In this document: piece by piece, positions 13,658 through 39,606 of the stretch
Layout of the letters: every line of letters begins with the position of its first letter
Numbering within the stretch: the stretch's first letter is position 1
NCBI RefSeq assembly: GCF_901709675.1
Contig: NC_051101.1
Span: 13,102,501-13,166,500 of the forward strand
DNA length: 64,000 nt
From: Syngnathus acus
Lineage: Eukaryota > Chordata > Actinopteri > Syngnathiformes > Syngnathidae
Direction: 5' to 3'
Notes under the pieces: generated by a model
Databases searched by the model: none
What the model was told of the DNA's origin: nothing
Seen by the model: the letters and a program-made list of their open reading frames with translations, nothing else
Translations under genes and position numbers: made by a program

Positions 13658-13938
13658 ACACACATCTGGCCAGATGTACTATAACAGTTGCAGAAAAGTC
13701 AGTCGTGCGCAAGCGCGGATCACAGGTGCATGATGGGAAATTGAGTCTTTAACCGTTTTAAGTTAATGGCTCACAACTTCACTCAATACAAGTAGTAAGG
13801 GATTTAGTCATGTAAATTTCGATCTTAACACATTGAACACATAATTCAATGAATGTGTGTATGTAATGTGTAATTTTAGAGGTCCAAATTACTAATAGTG
13901 AGACAAATTGAGATTACAGAAAAAATATATAAAAGGAA

Positions 13939-14010
13939 GGGCTCGTCCGGGATTTGAACCCGGGACCTCTCGCACCCTAAGCGAGAATCATACCCCTAGA
14001 CCAACGAGCC
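13939..14010 (-). tRNA. tRNA-Pro(AGG), copy 3
   Basis: The third identical 72-nt copy, 353 bp from copy 2, with a TTTT terminator on the minus strand just past the 3' end. Its upstream flank (14022 onward) is not part of the repeat. If the array flanks carry enhancer sequence, this copy is the one that lacks it. Confidence 0.97.
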
Positions 14011-14021
14011 ACACACATCTG

Positions 14022-15313
14022 GCCAGATGTTTTTGTTCTTGTTCCTAACTATCAATTTGTGCCACGTCAAAGGAGCCGGGTTGTAGTTTGGCATTTTGCT
14101 GCCGCCTCGCGGCCTTCTAATGAATTGCAACCCCTTTGAAAACTCCACTTTCGTTACGAAACAAAGTAAAACGTGCTCATAATACAATGTTATATTTCAT
14201 TTCTAATTCACACCATCAGAGAAAGAAACAAAAACAATCTGCTTATAAAAATACAACACATGACTCTACTTTTGAAAACATTTCCACACAAGGTCTACAG
14301 ACACGTTATTGACATTATTCCCTGCTGCAATGATATACAGAATAAGGAAATGTTTCCATCTGTTCTTTGCTGAGAAAAGGCAACATGCAGGTGATAGCAG
14401 CACATGTAAAACACAAAGCAAAAAAAATCACGTTCTTTTGACGATGTTGAACTTTGGTGTGTGTGTGTGTTTAGCGTGGGTTTCTGCCCGTTGTGACGAT
14501 GTAGAATAAAGTGCTTCTTCTAAGCAGAGGGGGCTTTAAAAGGCTGAACGAAAGTAAACATGGCTTTTTTGTGTGTTTGTTTGATACATCATACGTCTAC
14601 TGACTCAAACATATGTGAACTAAATCCTACAGCTATTCACACCTATCTTAAAGTGCATTTCTTCAGATCACATCCTCCCAAAGTCAATCAAGGACAGCCG
14701 TTTTCATTTCCATTCGAATCATTTTCCAAGGTCCTCCTGCTTCTTCCTGGTCCGTTACACACGTTATGGTACACAAAGACAACCATACAATAAACAAATA
14801 CAGTGTCCCAGGTTTGCCTCTTATTTCGAGAACTGCGCACGCAAGGGAGTCTTCTGGATGTTACGTAATAGCTTCCCGTTCCTTGAAGGCAAGAAAGTGA
14901 GAGCAGGCGCAAAGGAATACTTGAAAAGGTGTATATTCGTTTTGGATGTGTTGCTGCTCTGTGTGTAGCTGATGTTTGTTTCTAATTAGCTTGACGTCAT
15001 GCTAATTTCCGCAGATTTTTATCTTTTTTTTAATAAAAAAAAAAAAATCAATGCTGTACAGTGAACCCAGATAAAGATCAAGCCCGATTGTGGATATTGA
15101 AAATAATCGCAAAAAATGCTGAACCCCAAATTTGTGGCGGTTCACTGTCCTGCAGTGTGATGCGCTGTCCACGAGATGAAGCGAGAGTGCGTCACAAAAA
15201 CCCAAAAGTTGTGCTGCGCATTTAAAAGTGTCCAACGGGAAATGTACAAAGGCGTTGAAGTAGGCATGGGACTAAAAAAAAAAAAAAAAGGGGGTGGTGG
15301 TCCAAAGAGGAAG
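14022..15313. other. nt5c3a downstream region / probable 3' UTR, no second gene seen
   Basis: This 1.3-kb stretch separates the nt5c3a stop codon from the tRNA array. It holds a 91-bp TIR element (15058-15148), a T/A homopolymer at 15024-15048, a consensus TGACGTCA at 14992-14999 and otherwise plain AT-rich sequence. I found no canonical AATAAA on the minus strand here, so the end of the nt5c3a transcript is undefined. The open frames are short and repeat no known protein. Confidence 0.6.
15058..15148. mobile_element. 91-bp TIR element (MITE-like)
   Basis: Perfect 10-bp inverted ends ACAGTGAACC (15058-15067) and GGTTCACTGT (15139-15148), with internal TCGC/GCGA-like traces. The ends resemble Tc/mariner-type (Tigger-like) non-autonomous elements. 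There is no coding capacity. A related fragment, CAGTCATCCCTCGCTATAA, is at about 47749. Confidence 0.6.
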
Positions 15314-19728
<4,415 letters not shown>

Positions 19729-19819
19729 AGCGGCACGATCGGAAGTCCGCCGCCTTCGCCAAGATGAACCCTCGTGTGAAGTTCCCTTCTCGTTTGGTTG
19801 GCGCTCGTTCGCTTGCTGG

Positions 19820-19827
19820 TGACGTCA
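19820..19827 (-). promoter_or_regulatory. nt5c3a: Consensus CRE (TGACGTCA) in the nt5c3a promoter
   Basis: A perfect palindromic ATF/CREB site lies 92 bp upstream of the nt5c3a long-isoform ATG, within a GC-rich stretch (19600-19870). A second perfect copy sits 87 bp upstream of the dctn3 ATG. Position and motif quality suggest a core-promoter element; binding is not shown. Confidence 0.5.
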
Positions 19828-20217
19828 CAGGCAACAATGTGGGGCTGTTTCCGGACTGGCGCGCGCATGGCCAAAATCCGCGTAAAAATAGAAAATAACT
19901 CAGTTAAATTAATATTTTTTTCCTTCTGTTTTGTCTAATCATGTAAATGTAGTGGAGGTGAAGAGCGATTCCACCAATTTTTTCTTTGTATTTTTGGGAG
20001 GTGTTTTAAGCCAGAAAAGTGCCATTCAACATTACTATAATCTTTTGCCATGTCTCTAATTAAGGCATATTTTTTTCCCCCCCAACAAAATTAAAAAATT
20101 GAATGAACATCCTCCACAGATCAGCAATTCCACAATTGCTGACTGGGGGATACTGTATTACAGTGAAATAGAGAAGTCATACTTCGCACAGGAAAACAGT
20201 AGTCCAATAAAACCTTT

Positions 20218-20223
20218 TTTATT
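20218..20223 (-). terminator. dctn3: dctn3 poly(A) signal AATAAA
   Basis: TTTATT on the plus strand reads AATAAA on the gene strand, about 370 nt after the dctn3 stop codon and before the nt5c3a promoter. It is the first canonical signal I see downstream. Confidence 0.5.
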
Positions 20224-20591
20224 TGATTAACCGCAGTCACGTTGTGACATCTTGAAACAAACAGAGGCATTGTCCATGTCAGGAGACAAACGGACAGGAA
20301 AAGAATTATGCAGGTCAGGTGCTCAGTCTTATGACTCAACTTGCAGGAGATGAGCTGGAATGCGAGTAAATCTAACAAAATACAGTAAGAGTAGCATGTG
20401 TACAAATAAATAAGAGCAGGGTGACTCGGAGCTGTCATGTGTGGGGAGTAAAATCTTCCAGACAGCTGATGAAGAGTCATATGCCTTCTGTTGTTTCATT
20501 TTGTTTTCTTCAGGCTAGCAACTCAACACTTCCAAAATTGCTTTGTATTTTTTCCACGTCATAAAGCTACCCAATTCATCACAAATGGGAG

Positions 20592-22208
20592 TTACTCCAC
20601 GGGCCGGATGCCCTTGGCCTCCTCCAGCTTCCTCAGGTTCTCGTCCCACTGGGTGAACTGCTTGGACAGCAGGAACATCTGACAATACAAAGACACTGTT
20701 TAATTTTTTTTTTTTACAGAAATGACTGTCCCAGCTTGGTACTCTGTAATACTCATTCTAATTAGTAAATTATGCCCCGAGTAGTTTTTTCTTATGTTTT
20801 GTGTGTTTTAAATTAGTAGTACATATTCTATACTGGTTTCACATGTAAAATAATTAGGTCACGCTAACAGGCTTTTTTTAGTCCCTCAGTTATGCTTTAT
20901 GGTATTTGTAGAAGTACCATTTTGTTGTATTCCTCAAAAAGCTTCTTTACTTCCAGCGACTGAACATCCGCCTGGTCCTGTAATAGAGCCGACAGTGAGC
21001 TCTCCGAAGGCAAAACCCAAACGACAGAACATGGTGTGCATCTTTCTTCTACCTGCTGTTTGATATGAATCTGGGAGAGACGCTGGAGCTTGGTCGAGTG
21101 CTCGGGAACATCTGGAAGACATACACTGTTACTATTTACATTCTGACAAATAAGACGACAACAAAACGGGGTTACCTCGGATGTAGGTGCTCTCCAGCAG
21201 CGGCTGCAAATTGCTGGCCTGCTCCAGCAAAGCAGCCTGGGAAATCAGGAAGTCCTCCTCTGTAGGCCACATGATAGTAAGTTAAAATATCCATGTCAAG
21301 ATAATTCAGCATTTGTATTTTTGCATTTCTCACCGGCGAGAATAAACTCCAGCTTCATGGTGTCAGGCACAGCGATGTGGTCGGTGAACTGAGGGTCCAG
21401 GTACTTCATCAGGTCCTCAACTGCGCAAATATAAAAATTCATTAGAAGCTGAAGCTAATCTGATTTTAATAAAGGCTGTGTGACTCACTCTTCTTGTGCA
21501 GGATCTTGACTCGCTCCCTCTTGTTGGCCGTGTTGGTCAGGCCAGCTTGAATTCTTGCGAGGGACTCAGCACACTGCAAAACAGAAGACAATTATTCATG
21601 ACATTAAGCTCTCCGTTTGTAAATGCATTAGTTACGAGCAAGCAAGCACACAAAAAGCAGCCACTGTAGCAGGGCATTAAATGTTGGATCATATGACACC
21701 GCACCAAGATTGCCTTAAGCTACAGATGTGTCAACTTTGCTTTAGTTTAACAAATTGCATCGAAAGAAGTTCAACTTTCACCCCGACATACGCGATCTGA
21801 CAATTTAACACTAATTCAAATACACGTCGATTGCTGAAAACTATCTAAACTCCCCCCAATCTATTGTGACCAGCTAAATCTAACTATCTTGACACCGACG
21901 TTAAAAACATATCGCTAACATGACATTAAGGAAACTACATGACACACCGCACAGAAATACCACATTACTGAATTACTGCACACTGATTCGTGTAAATATT
22001 GGACAGTGGGAAAAATGATCGGCGATCGTTAGCTTTGCTAGACTCGCAGCTAGTTAGCTTCTTAGCTTGGCCACACCTATAAACAAATATAAACCTGAAA
22101 ACAAACCTTTAATGGTTTCGAACTTTTATTCCTTCTGTCTCCGTATATACGAGTCTCCAGTGCCTGTAGGCGCATTTCTACATTATCTACCGCCGCTTTT
22201 TTGTCCAT
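20592..22208 (-). CDS. dctn3: dctn3, dynactin subunit 3 (p24)
   Basis: The p24 subunit sits in the dynactin shoulder with p150Glued and dynamitin and helps link dynein to cargo. Seven exons join as 22208-22107, 21573-21489, 21420-21334, 21259-21176, 21111-21053, 20977-20918 and 20678-20592. They give 187 aa, against 186 for human. Phases agree at every border. Family stretches include [67 protein letters not shown] and [13 protein letters not shown]. The protein is mainly helical and coiled-coil with no membrane segment. Start [20 protein letters not shown] is the only Met that opens the helical N-terminus. A minus-strand AATAAA lies 370 nt past the stop. Confidence 0.96.
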
Positions 22209-33024
<10,816 letters not shown>

Positions 33025-33052
33025 GACCGTTGCCATGGCAACCAACGATAAA

Positions 33053-33058
33053 AATAAA
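33053..33058 (+). terminator. atg5: atg5 proximal poly(A) signal AATAAA
   Basis: A canonical AATAAA begins 29 nt after the atg5 TGA. Use of this site would give a 3' UTR of only about 45-60 nt. Longer transcripts ending further downstream remain possible. Confidence 0.45.
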
Positions 33059-34601
33059 CGCTTTCAAAGCGCAGGATGATGATGATGATGTTCTCCAAAG
33101 AACTTTCTCTGATGCACATCTTCTTCGTGGGACAAATCTGCAGTTTGAGCCCCGGTAAGGAAAAGCGCTTGAGCATTTATGCAAAATCCTTGAGACTCAT
33201 TTTGTCCTACGGGTGAGGACAATGAGCATACAAGAACATGGACCTTCACCTGGACGTCAAGGATATTGAATAAATACTCAAATAACAGCATATAACCAAC
33301 AAGCAGATTCATATGAAGCCTTAACCGGTACATACGAGGATTTCTTTTCCCCTCTATTGATATTGTAGGCAGAAAATGCTCATTTGTGACCACCAAATAA
33401 TTGACCTATAATATAATAATAATTTAACCCCCAAATGAGATTTCGAGGTCACAAATTAGCATTAGCCAAGTAGCATTACCCACGTTTCTGAAAACAAATT
33501 CAACAAACAATAGGAACCCAGACATACTGAAATAACATTTTATTGCTATTTTGACCTTAACTTTGAAAAGGCTGTTAAGCTAACAATTTTGAAACGTTCA
33601 GATTTCAAACATCACATGATGCAAAGTTACTAAAAATACTTGTTGTTGTCCATCTAATTCATGTCATTTGAAAGTTGTAAAAAAAATGAACTCGCCATTT
33701 AGTATCTTGTGACCACTAATTAGCATTTGGTGCGCCCAATATATCGATATCCTAGCCATCATTTGGACTTTTTCATGTCGCGGCTTCTGTAGTTTTACGA
33801 CCACTTCAATGTCACTTTTTCTACGCCCACATTGTTATGTCCTTCACGTGTTCCCTCACTTTGGTCCGAGACAACAATAAACAGCCGCCTTGTTTACGCG
33901 GTCGCCTCACTTCTCCATTTAGCTCCTCTTTGTCTGTTACTTGACTTGCTCGTCTTTGTTGATATTCCCCCCCCCCCCGCCCTCCTCCTCCTCCTCCTCG
34001 AGCATGTTCTGCAGCCAACATCACGCGGTGTCCCCGTGTGGAGATGGCCGAGGCCCAGCCAGACTGGACTGACTTTGTTGCGTGTCACCAATGACTCACG
34101 AGCGTCCCAAATGTGCGTGTTCAGTAAACGGGGGCCGGTCGGACAAATCGTCTGTTGCGCAATTTCTTTCTTCCACCGCCGAGCGCTTTCAACAGTTCTT
34201 TTTTTAATCATGTCGCATGCGCGACGCTTGAGCTATTTGCGTTCCGACACGCCGGCTTTGAAGCGTCTTCTTCTCCGTGTGCCCCTCCTCCTCCTTCATC
34301 TCGCCAGTTTTATGACCCCCCCCCCCCCCACCCCCCGCCATACAAGTCATTTGTACCCCCGCTCGCTAATGAGCCCACTAAACTGTCTTGTCAGACGAGC
34401 CTGTGGCTGCTCCGCGACGCTCTGATGAGTGCGCGTACATAATTACAGACAGCAGTTATGGCCCCCCTGGGGGCTTGTAACCGAGTACAAACACTTTGGT
34501 ACTGCATTTAGTATTTATTTTTCTAGCCACTTTTTCCCGATATATGAAAGCAAACTCCAAATAGGCATCTTTTCAATTGAGGCAGAGAATGACACAGAAA
34601 G

Positions 34602-34845
34602 CTCAAGCACTACTTTTGTCTAATTGAAGCTCCTCAACCCACTTCAATATACGCCCCCAAGTAAAGCACTACTTTTGTCTGAATAAAACTTCTCAAATAG
34701 TTATGAGGCTCCTCAACTCACTTCAATCTAGTCCTAGGTACCACAAAAGCAAAGCACTGCTTTTGTCTAAGTGAAGCTTCCCAATTTACATCAACATAGT
34801 TTCTTGGCCACAATATGGCAGCAAAAAGCACTTTGTCTAATTGAC
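34602..34845. repeat. Interspersed ~75-bp repeat, four tandem units, inverse orientation
   Basis: Four units share AAAGCACTACTTTTGTCT and GAAGCTCCTCAACTCACTTC. They are in the reverse orientation relative to the bbs9 and atg5 intron copies. The most regular copies in this window are here. Confidence 0.8.
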
Positions 34846-35975
34846 CCCGAGTGTGCATGTATTGTTTTTTTTGTTTTTTTTAACTTAATAGTTGGATCAG
34901 CACTTTTACTTTTCTGCTTCAGTACCCGTACTTGTCGTTACGTAGAGCATGCGAGTACTTTTGCCGGCCACGCTTGCATTTTGAAACTGCTAATTTATAG
35001 CGCATGTGTTTAAAATGATGTCACGGATCATGTCATCACGGCAGAGTGGTCGCCGCCGAGCATGATGGGATGGCGGCTTTACGGTGTTGACTCAAGCTCA
35101 GCGTGTGTGCATGTGTGTTTGTGCATATGTGTATTTGTGTGTGGGTAATGAAGTCTTGTGATGAATGAATGTCTGGTCCCAGCTGACACACAGTTTTTTA
35201 CGGGCCTCTCCTCATCCGAGCCGCCGTCTGACTTGCGTACAGTACTCGTGCACATACCCACGGGCTGCCTGACGAATTGCAATGGAACGTCCATTTTACA
35301 ACACCAGTAGTATTTAGTAGAAAATGGCAGACATCTGAAACATCCTGACAGGCCGAGATTCTTCTTGAGAAACAAGAGCAAACTGTGGAATTGTTTAGTT
35401 GGCGCGTCCGGTTCTGGGTTTGAATCATGGCTCGGGTAATTGTGTGTGGAGTTTGCATAATGTCCTTGTGCCTCACAGCTCGAGTGCCATTAGTTTTTTT
35501 ACTAATATACATTTTTTCCTCTTATTTGCATAATTTGCCCATTTTTTTTCTAATTATCATTTTTTTCTAAATTTAGTTCTTCCGACGGTTAACCAATATT
35601 TTTGGGAACTTTCTTCTATTGATTAATTTCTTTTTCTGACATTACTTTTTTTTTCCGGGTCCTGCATGTTTTTTGTCTAATATTTTTCATGTACTTTCCA
35701 GTTTTAACCATTATTTGTTGTGATCTTTTTTTCTTACTTTGCTATATTTTCCTTAACATTCACCTATATTTTTCCAATATTTTTCACTTTTCTTAACACA
35801 TTTAATGAAGTAGTCATCACATACACACACACACATAGAGTGTATTAGTGTAGTCAGCTCAACAGTGTTAAGTGTTTGTGTATAACGTGACAAAGTCAAT
35901 TATGCAGTGCAGACATTCCTTAAGAAACTTCACCACTTTCCCCCTTTGCAATAAAAGCCGCGACATGCCCCACAG

Positions 35976-36006
<31 letters not shown>

Positions 36007-36243
36007 CACGCCGTGTTATATGGCAACAAGTGTGAGGACACGGGCAGCCTTTGCATGAAATGAGTGGCTTTGAGCTTTCTGAGATCAAACACCACTCATA
36101 ACATGGAAAATCACGCAAGTCGTCTATCTGATTGTGGCTGTTGCTTCAAGTGTCTGGCCGGTCTTGAGATATTCTCAACAATTATAAATCAACAGAAGTG
36201 GAAAGTGAACTCAGCCCTCACATGATGTCATAATTAGTTTTTT

Positions 36244-36447
<204 letters not shown>

Positions 36448-38095
36448 TTGGTCTAGTTTTGCTTTCCTTCACTTGGCCTTTATTTGCTTTACGTGCTTTT
36501 GCCTTTGCTTTTCTAAACTTTGCATTCACCAGACCGAAAGACTGCTGAAAACGAAACTTGGCCTGTGCATGCACGTAACGTCATAAACACGCTTCAAGCT
36601 GTCATTAAAGTGTTGTCAAGAGCTCGAACAAGCGGCTATTACAAGAGGAGGAAGATGAGGATGACGATGCTGAGAGGCTAGACGAGCTTTGATGTCCTTT
36701 CTTGAAAGTGTCTCACGCTCAAGCACAAGCGGTATTATTAGTAAACAGCGTGTGGCGCTCGGGGGCCTTGGGGGAGGTCATGACTGATGATTGGCTCCTC
36801 GCAAACAACTAGTCTTGCCTTCCTTACACTGAGTAAGGACGGGATGAGGATGAGGATGATGATTCAGCCTTCATCCCGTCCGCCGGACCTCCGTGACGAC
36901 TTCCATCGTATTTACCGTAAAAATACCTTAGGGGGGTGTGAGTAGGCTGGAAATCCCTTTTGCTCCTGGAAAAGTACATGTGTGGACATGATGTGGCATT
37001 TTTGGACACCAAAAAAGAAATTTAAGAATTTATCCCAAAAGTTGTTTTGAGAGTAAATGTAGCTAAGCCAGCTCTGAGTCTGATTGCTTGCTGACATTTG
37101 GAGAACCAGGTCAAGTTGTAGCCAAAAGTCATCTGGGATACGTTGGGGCGACTGTGTAAGACGAGAGGCGGTTGTCAGGTAAAGTTGCGTATGTCGTCCG
37201 GCGGCATGATGAAAGCGCTCGGTCGCGGCAGGCCTCGGGAGGTCCGTGTTCCATTTCCTGCCGGACGCCAGAGCGACATAAACGTTGACGACTTTCTTCT
37301 TCCTGCCTCGTCATAAATAAAAATTAAAAAAAATAGTAAATTGTGAAGACGAGCGACAGCAAATGTGAGCAGTCAGCAAAGCGAGGACAGCTGCTACTTA
37401 TTATTATTCCCACTCGACTATTATTAGCTTGTCCGAGACTCACATGTTGCCATATAGCCGGACAATATGCGTGATACTTTTTTTTCTTTTCAATATTTGT
37501 ATGTGGAAATAACAATGGTCAAAAGATACTTTTTAATCAAAGATGGCTAAAGTTATTTTTAACTCCGATTTAGAAACTACTTTTTTCTAGCACATCAAGT
37601 TTTTGATGTTTCAGTTTTTAAATTGGACCTGCTTGCGCAATATCAAAGTCAAAAGTCAAAGTATGGATTATACCATGCGTTGTAATTTGTAGCGATGATG
37701 TTTTTAAAAAATAAAATAAAAATCCAACTAACCTGCAGCTCATAAAAATTTCTAAATATATGACTGTATTATATTAGCATTATACACATATATTGAGAGT
37801 AATCCGCCCACTGTGGAAAATGTATAATTTGGCTAATAAAACTACAATTGAAAAAAAATATATATAAATGTGTTTATTCAAATTTGTCAGTGAGAAATTC
37901 TGATGTGTTAGTGATGAAAGTGTACCATTTGTTTTTCGTTTGTTCTTGTAGATGTCAATAACAACATGCCAGGGTTTGGATTAAAAGCAGTGAACATTTA
38001 TAATAATTCTCATCATAATTTACACATTTGGACATTTTTGCACATAAATAAAACAATCTGTAAACCAACTAGCATGTAAACACAGAGAGAGAGAC

Positions 38096-38143
<48 letters not shown>

Positions 38144-38273
38144 TGAGTTTGTGGAGTTAAAGCTCACGAAGAACAGACGAGACACTTTTTGGTCAAGAGG
38201 AAGATGAGAAAGTGGGTGGGGCCAGTGCATAAGAAATGTGCTTGAGGGAGGGGCCAGGATTAAACAACGAAAA

Positions 38274-39190
38274 GTCCCTTGATTTCTTCTTCACATTCTT
38301 CCTGCTTTAGGCGTTTGCAGTTTGGAAGTCCAGTCAACTTTGGTTTGGAGTGTCACATACGGACAGTGGTGTACTAAGAATACAAGAATATTAAAGCAAT
38401 AAAAATATTGATTTCTTTCAACAAAAAAAAACGTGAACCAAAATGAGAATTTCAAATAAACGAGAAAAATAAATTAAGAAAAATACATTTTGTATTCATC
38501 TTGAAAAGTAAAATTTAAAAAATCACATTTAGAACAAAATTTCAGTAAGATTTTAAAAATGAAGAATTTGGAGATAAAAAAACAAAATAATTGAAAAATA
38601 CAAAGAAAAAAACAAAAGAACACGATAAAACTCAAAATGAACAAATCTGAAAATAAAAAAATTAAAATAGAATTGCTAGAAAATAGCCAAACAAAATTTT
38701 TAAAACAAAAATAAAATTAAGAGATTAAAGTTAGTATTAAAATTTTTTAAATGAAATTCATTTTTAAAAAATCCCTTCTTATAGTTCTGCAGTTGGGAAG
38801 TCCCGTCAACTTTGGTTTGGAGTGTCACAGACCGTATTCATTAAATGTAAAAAAAAAAAACATTTTTGTAAGGTAAAATTGAAGTGAAATGTGAATATTA
38901 CAAATATGAAATGGAAACAACCCATAACAAACATAAAACTTAAAAGCAACACAATGTGAAAGGACGTCTTGCGTTTGGAAGTCTGGTCAACTTTGGTTCT
39001 GAGTGTCACGTCCGTCTTCCCGAAAATGTCCTCATAGGTCAAATGAAATACCCTAAGATTCATATGAAGAATACAATAAATAAAATCAAATCCAAGTCCC
39101 TTCTTCACATTCTTCCTGCTTTTTGCATTCCGGAAGTCCATGCAGTCAACTTTGGTTTGGAGTGTCACATCCACATCACTGACAGTGTCA
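38274..39190. repeat. Four spaced copies of a ~35-bp repeat downstream of prdm1
   Basis: Copies at about 38274-38369, 38772-38839, 38961-39020 and 39095-39190 share GGAAGTCCAGTCAACTTTGG and TTTGGAGTGTCAC. The first and last copies also share CTTCTTCACATTCTTCCTGC. Spacings between equivalent bases are 472, 181 and 159 bp, with A-rich sequence between. All are in the same orientation, 0.4-1.3 kb past the prdm1 stop, probably in its 3' UTR or flank. Confidence 0.8.
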
Positions 39191-39606
39191 TCGTTATCAA
39201 AAACACAAACAAAACAAAATGACAAAACAGGTGCTACATGTTGCCAAGCTGCGCTCCACTTCCGTTTCTTCTTCTTCAAGTAGCCGAAGAGTAAATAAAT
39301 AGAAAAAAGTTTTTGTCTTCTTCAGCCTTTCCCTTGACACACATGCACTCTCACACGCACGTTCACATGCACTCTGAGGTAACTGTTGCGACGCACACAC
39401 TCGCCCTTTGTTCCTGTCGTTTAAATTAAGTAGTAAAGGGACACAGTCAAATTGTGGAATCATTCTTGTAAACCCTGAAGAATGTTCTGGAAACATCATC
39501 ACCAGCTAATAAATTAAAGTGTGGAAATGGGGACCTTAGTAGGGTGATTGTCAAATTTGAGCCCTGAGTAGCAAGTCCCTGAAGTCGGTCCCACTTCCTC
39601 CCTCCC

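Larger units (their letters stand above)
12993..13747 (-). promoter_or_regulatory. Three ZNF143/Staf-like boxes in the tRNA array (12993-13013, 13359-13379, 13727-13747)
   Basis: On the minus strand each box reads approximately CAATTTCCCATCATGCA, the core of the ZNF143 (Staf) element known from snRNA, tRNA-Sec and many mRNA promoters. The boxes at 13359 and 13727 lie about 70 bp upstream of tRNA copies 1 and 2. The one at 12993 faces away from the array, about 230 bp on the bbs9 side of the related promoter box at 12742. Function is inferred from the motif only. Confidence 0.4.
12940..14021. repeat. Three-unit tandem array carrying the tRNA-Pro genes
   Basis: Three direct units of about 360, 368 and 353 bp (approximately 12940-13300, 13301-13668 and 13669-14021) share the order GCAxxATGGGAAATTGAGTC box, GTTAATGGCTCACA..., TTTGATCTTAGC..., GTGTGTGT run, tRNA-Pro. 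The tRNA parts are identical while the spacers differ by scattered substitutions and small indels. That pattern fits old duplication with selection or conversion on the tRNA. The array ends with a short CACACATCTGGCCAGATGT palindrome after each tRNA. Confidence 0.9.

Noticed and set aside
13218-14010. tRNA copies as SINE-derived pseudogenes
   Set aside because: All stems, anticodon and Pol III terminators are intact, with no SINE tail, and the copies are inside tandem units.
33832-34425. 197-codon plus-strand frame
   Set aside because: Driven by C-rich runs, no domain, no splice or family resemblance.
38806-39279. 157-codon minus-strand frame downstream of prdm1
   Set aside because: A/T-rich, covers spaced repeats and homopolymers, lies after the prdm1 stop; two in-frame repeat copies are explained by a 159-bp spacing.
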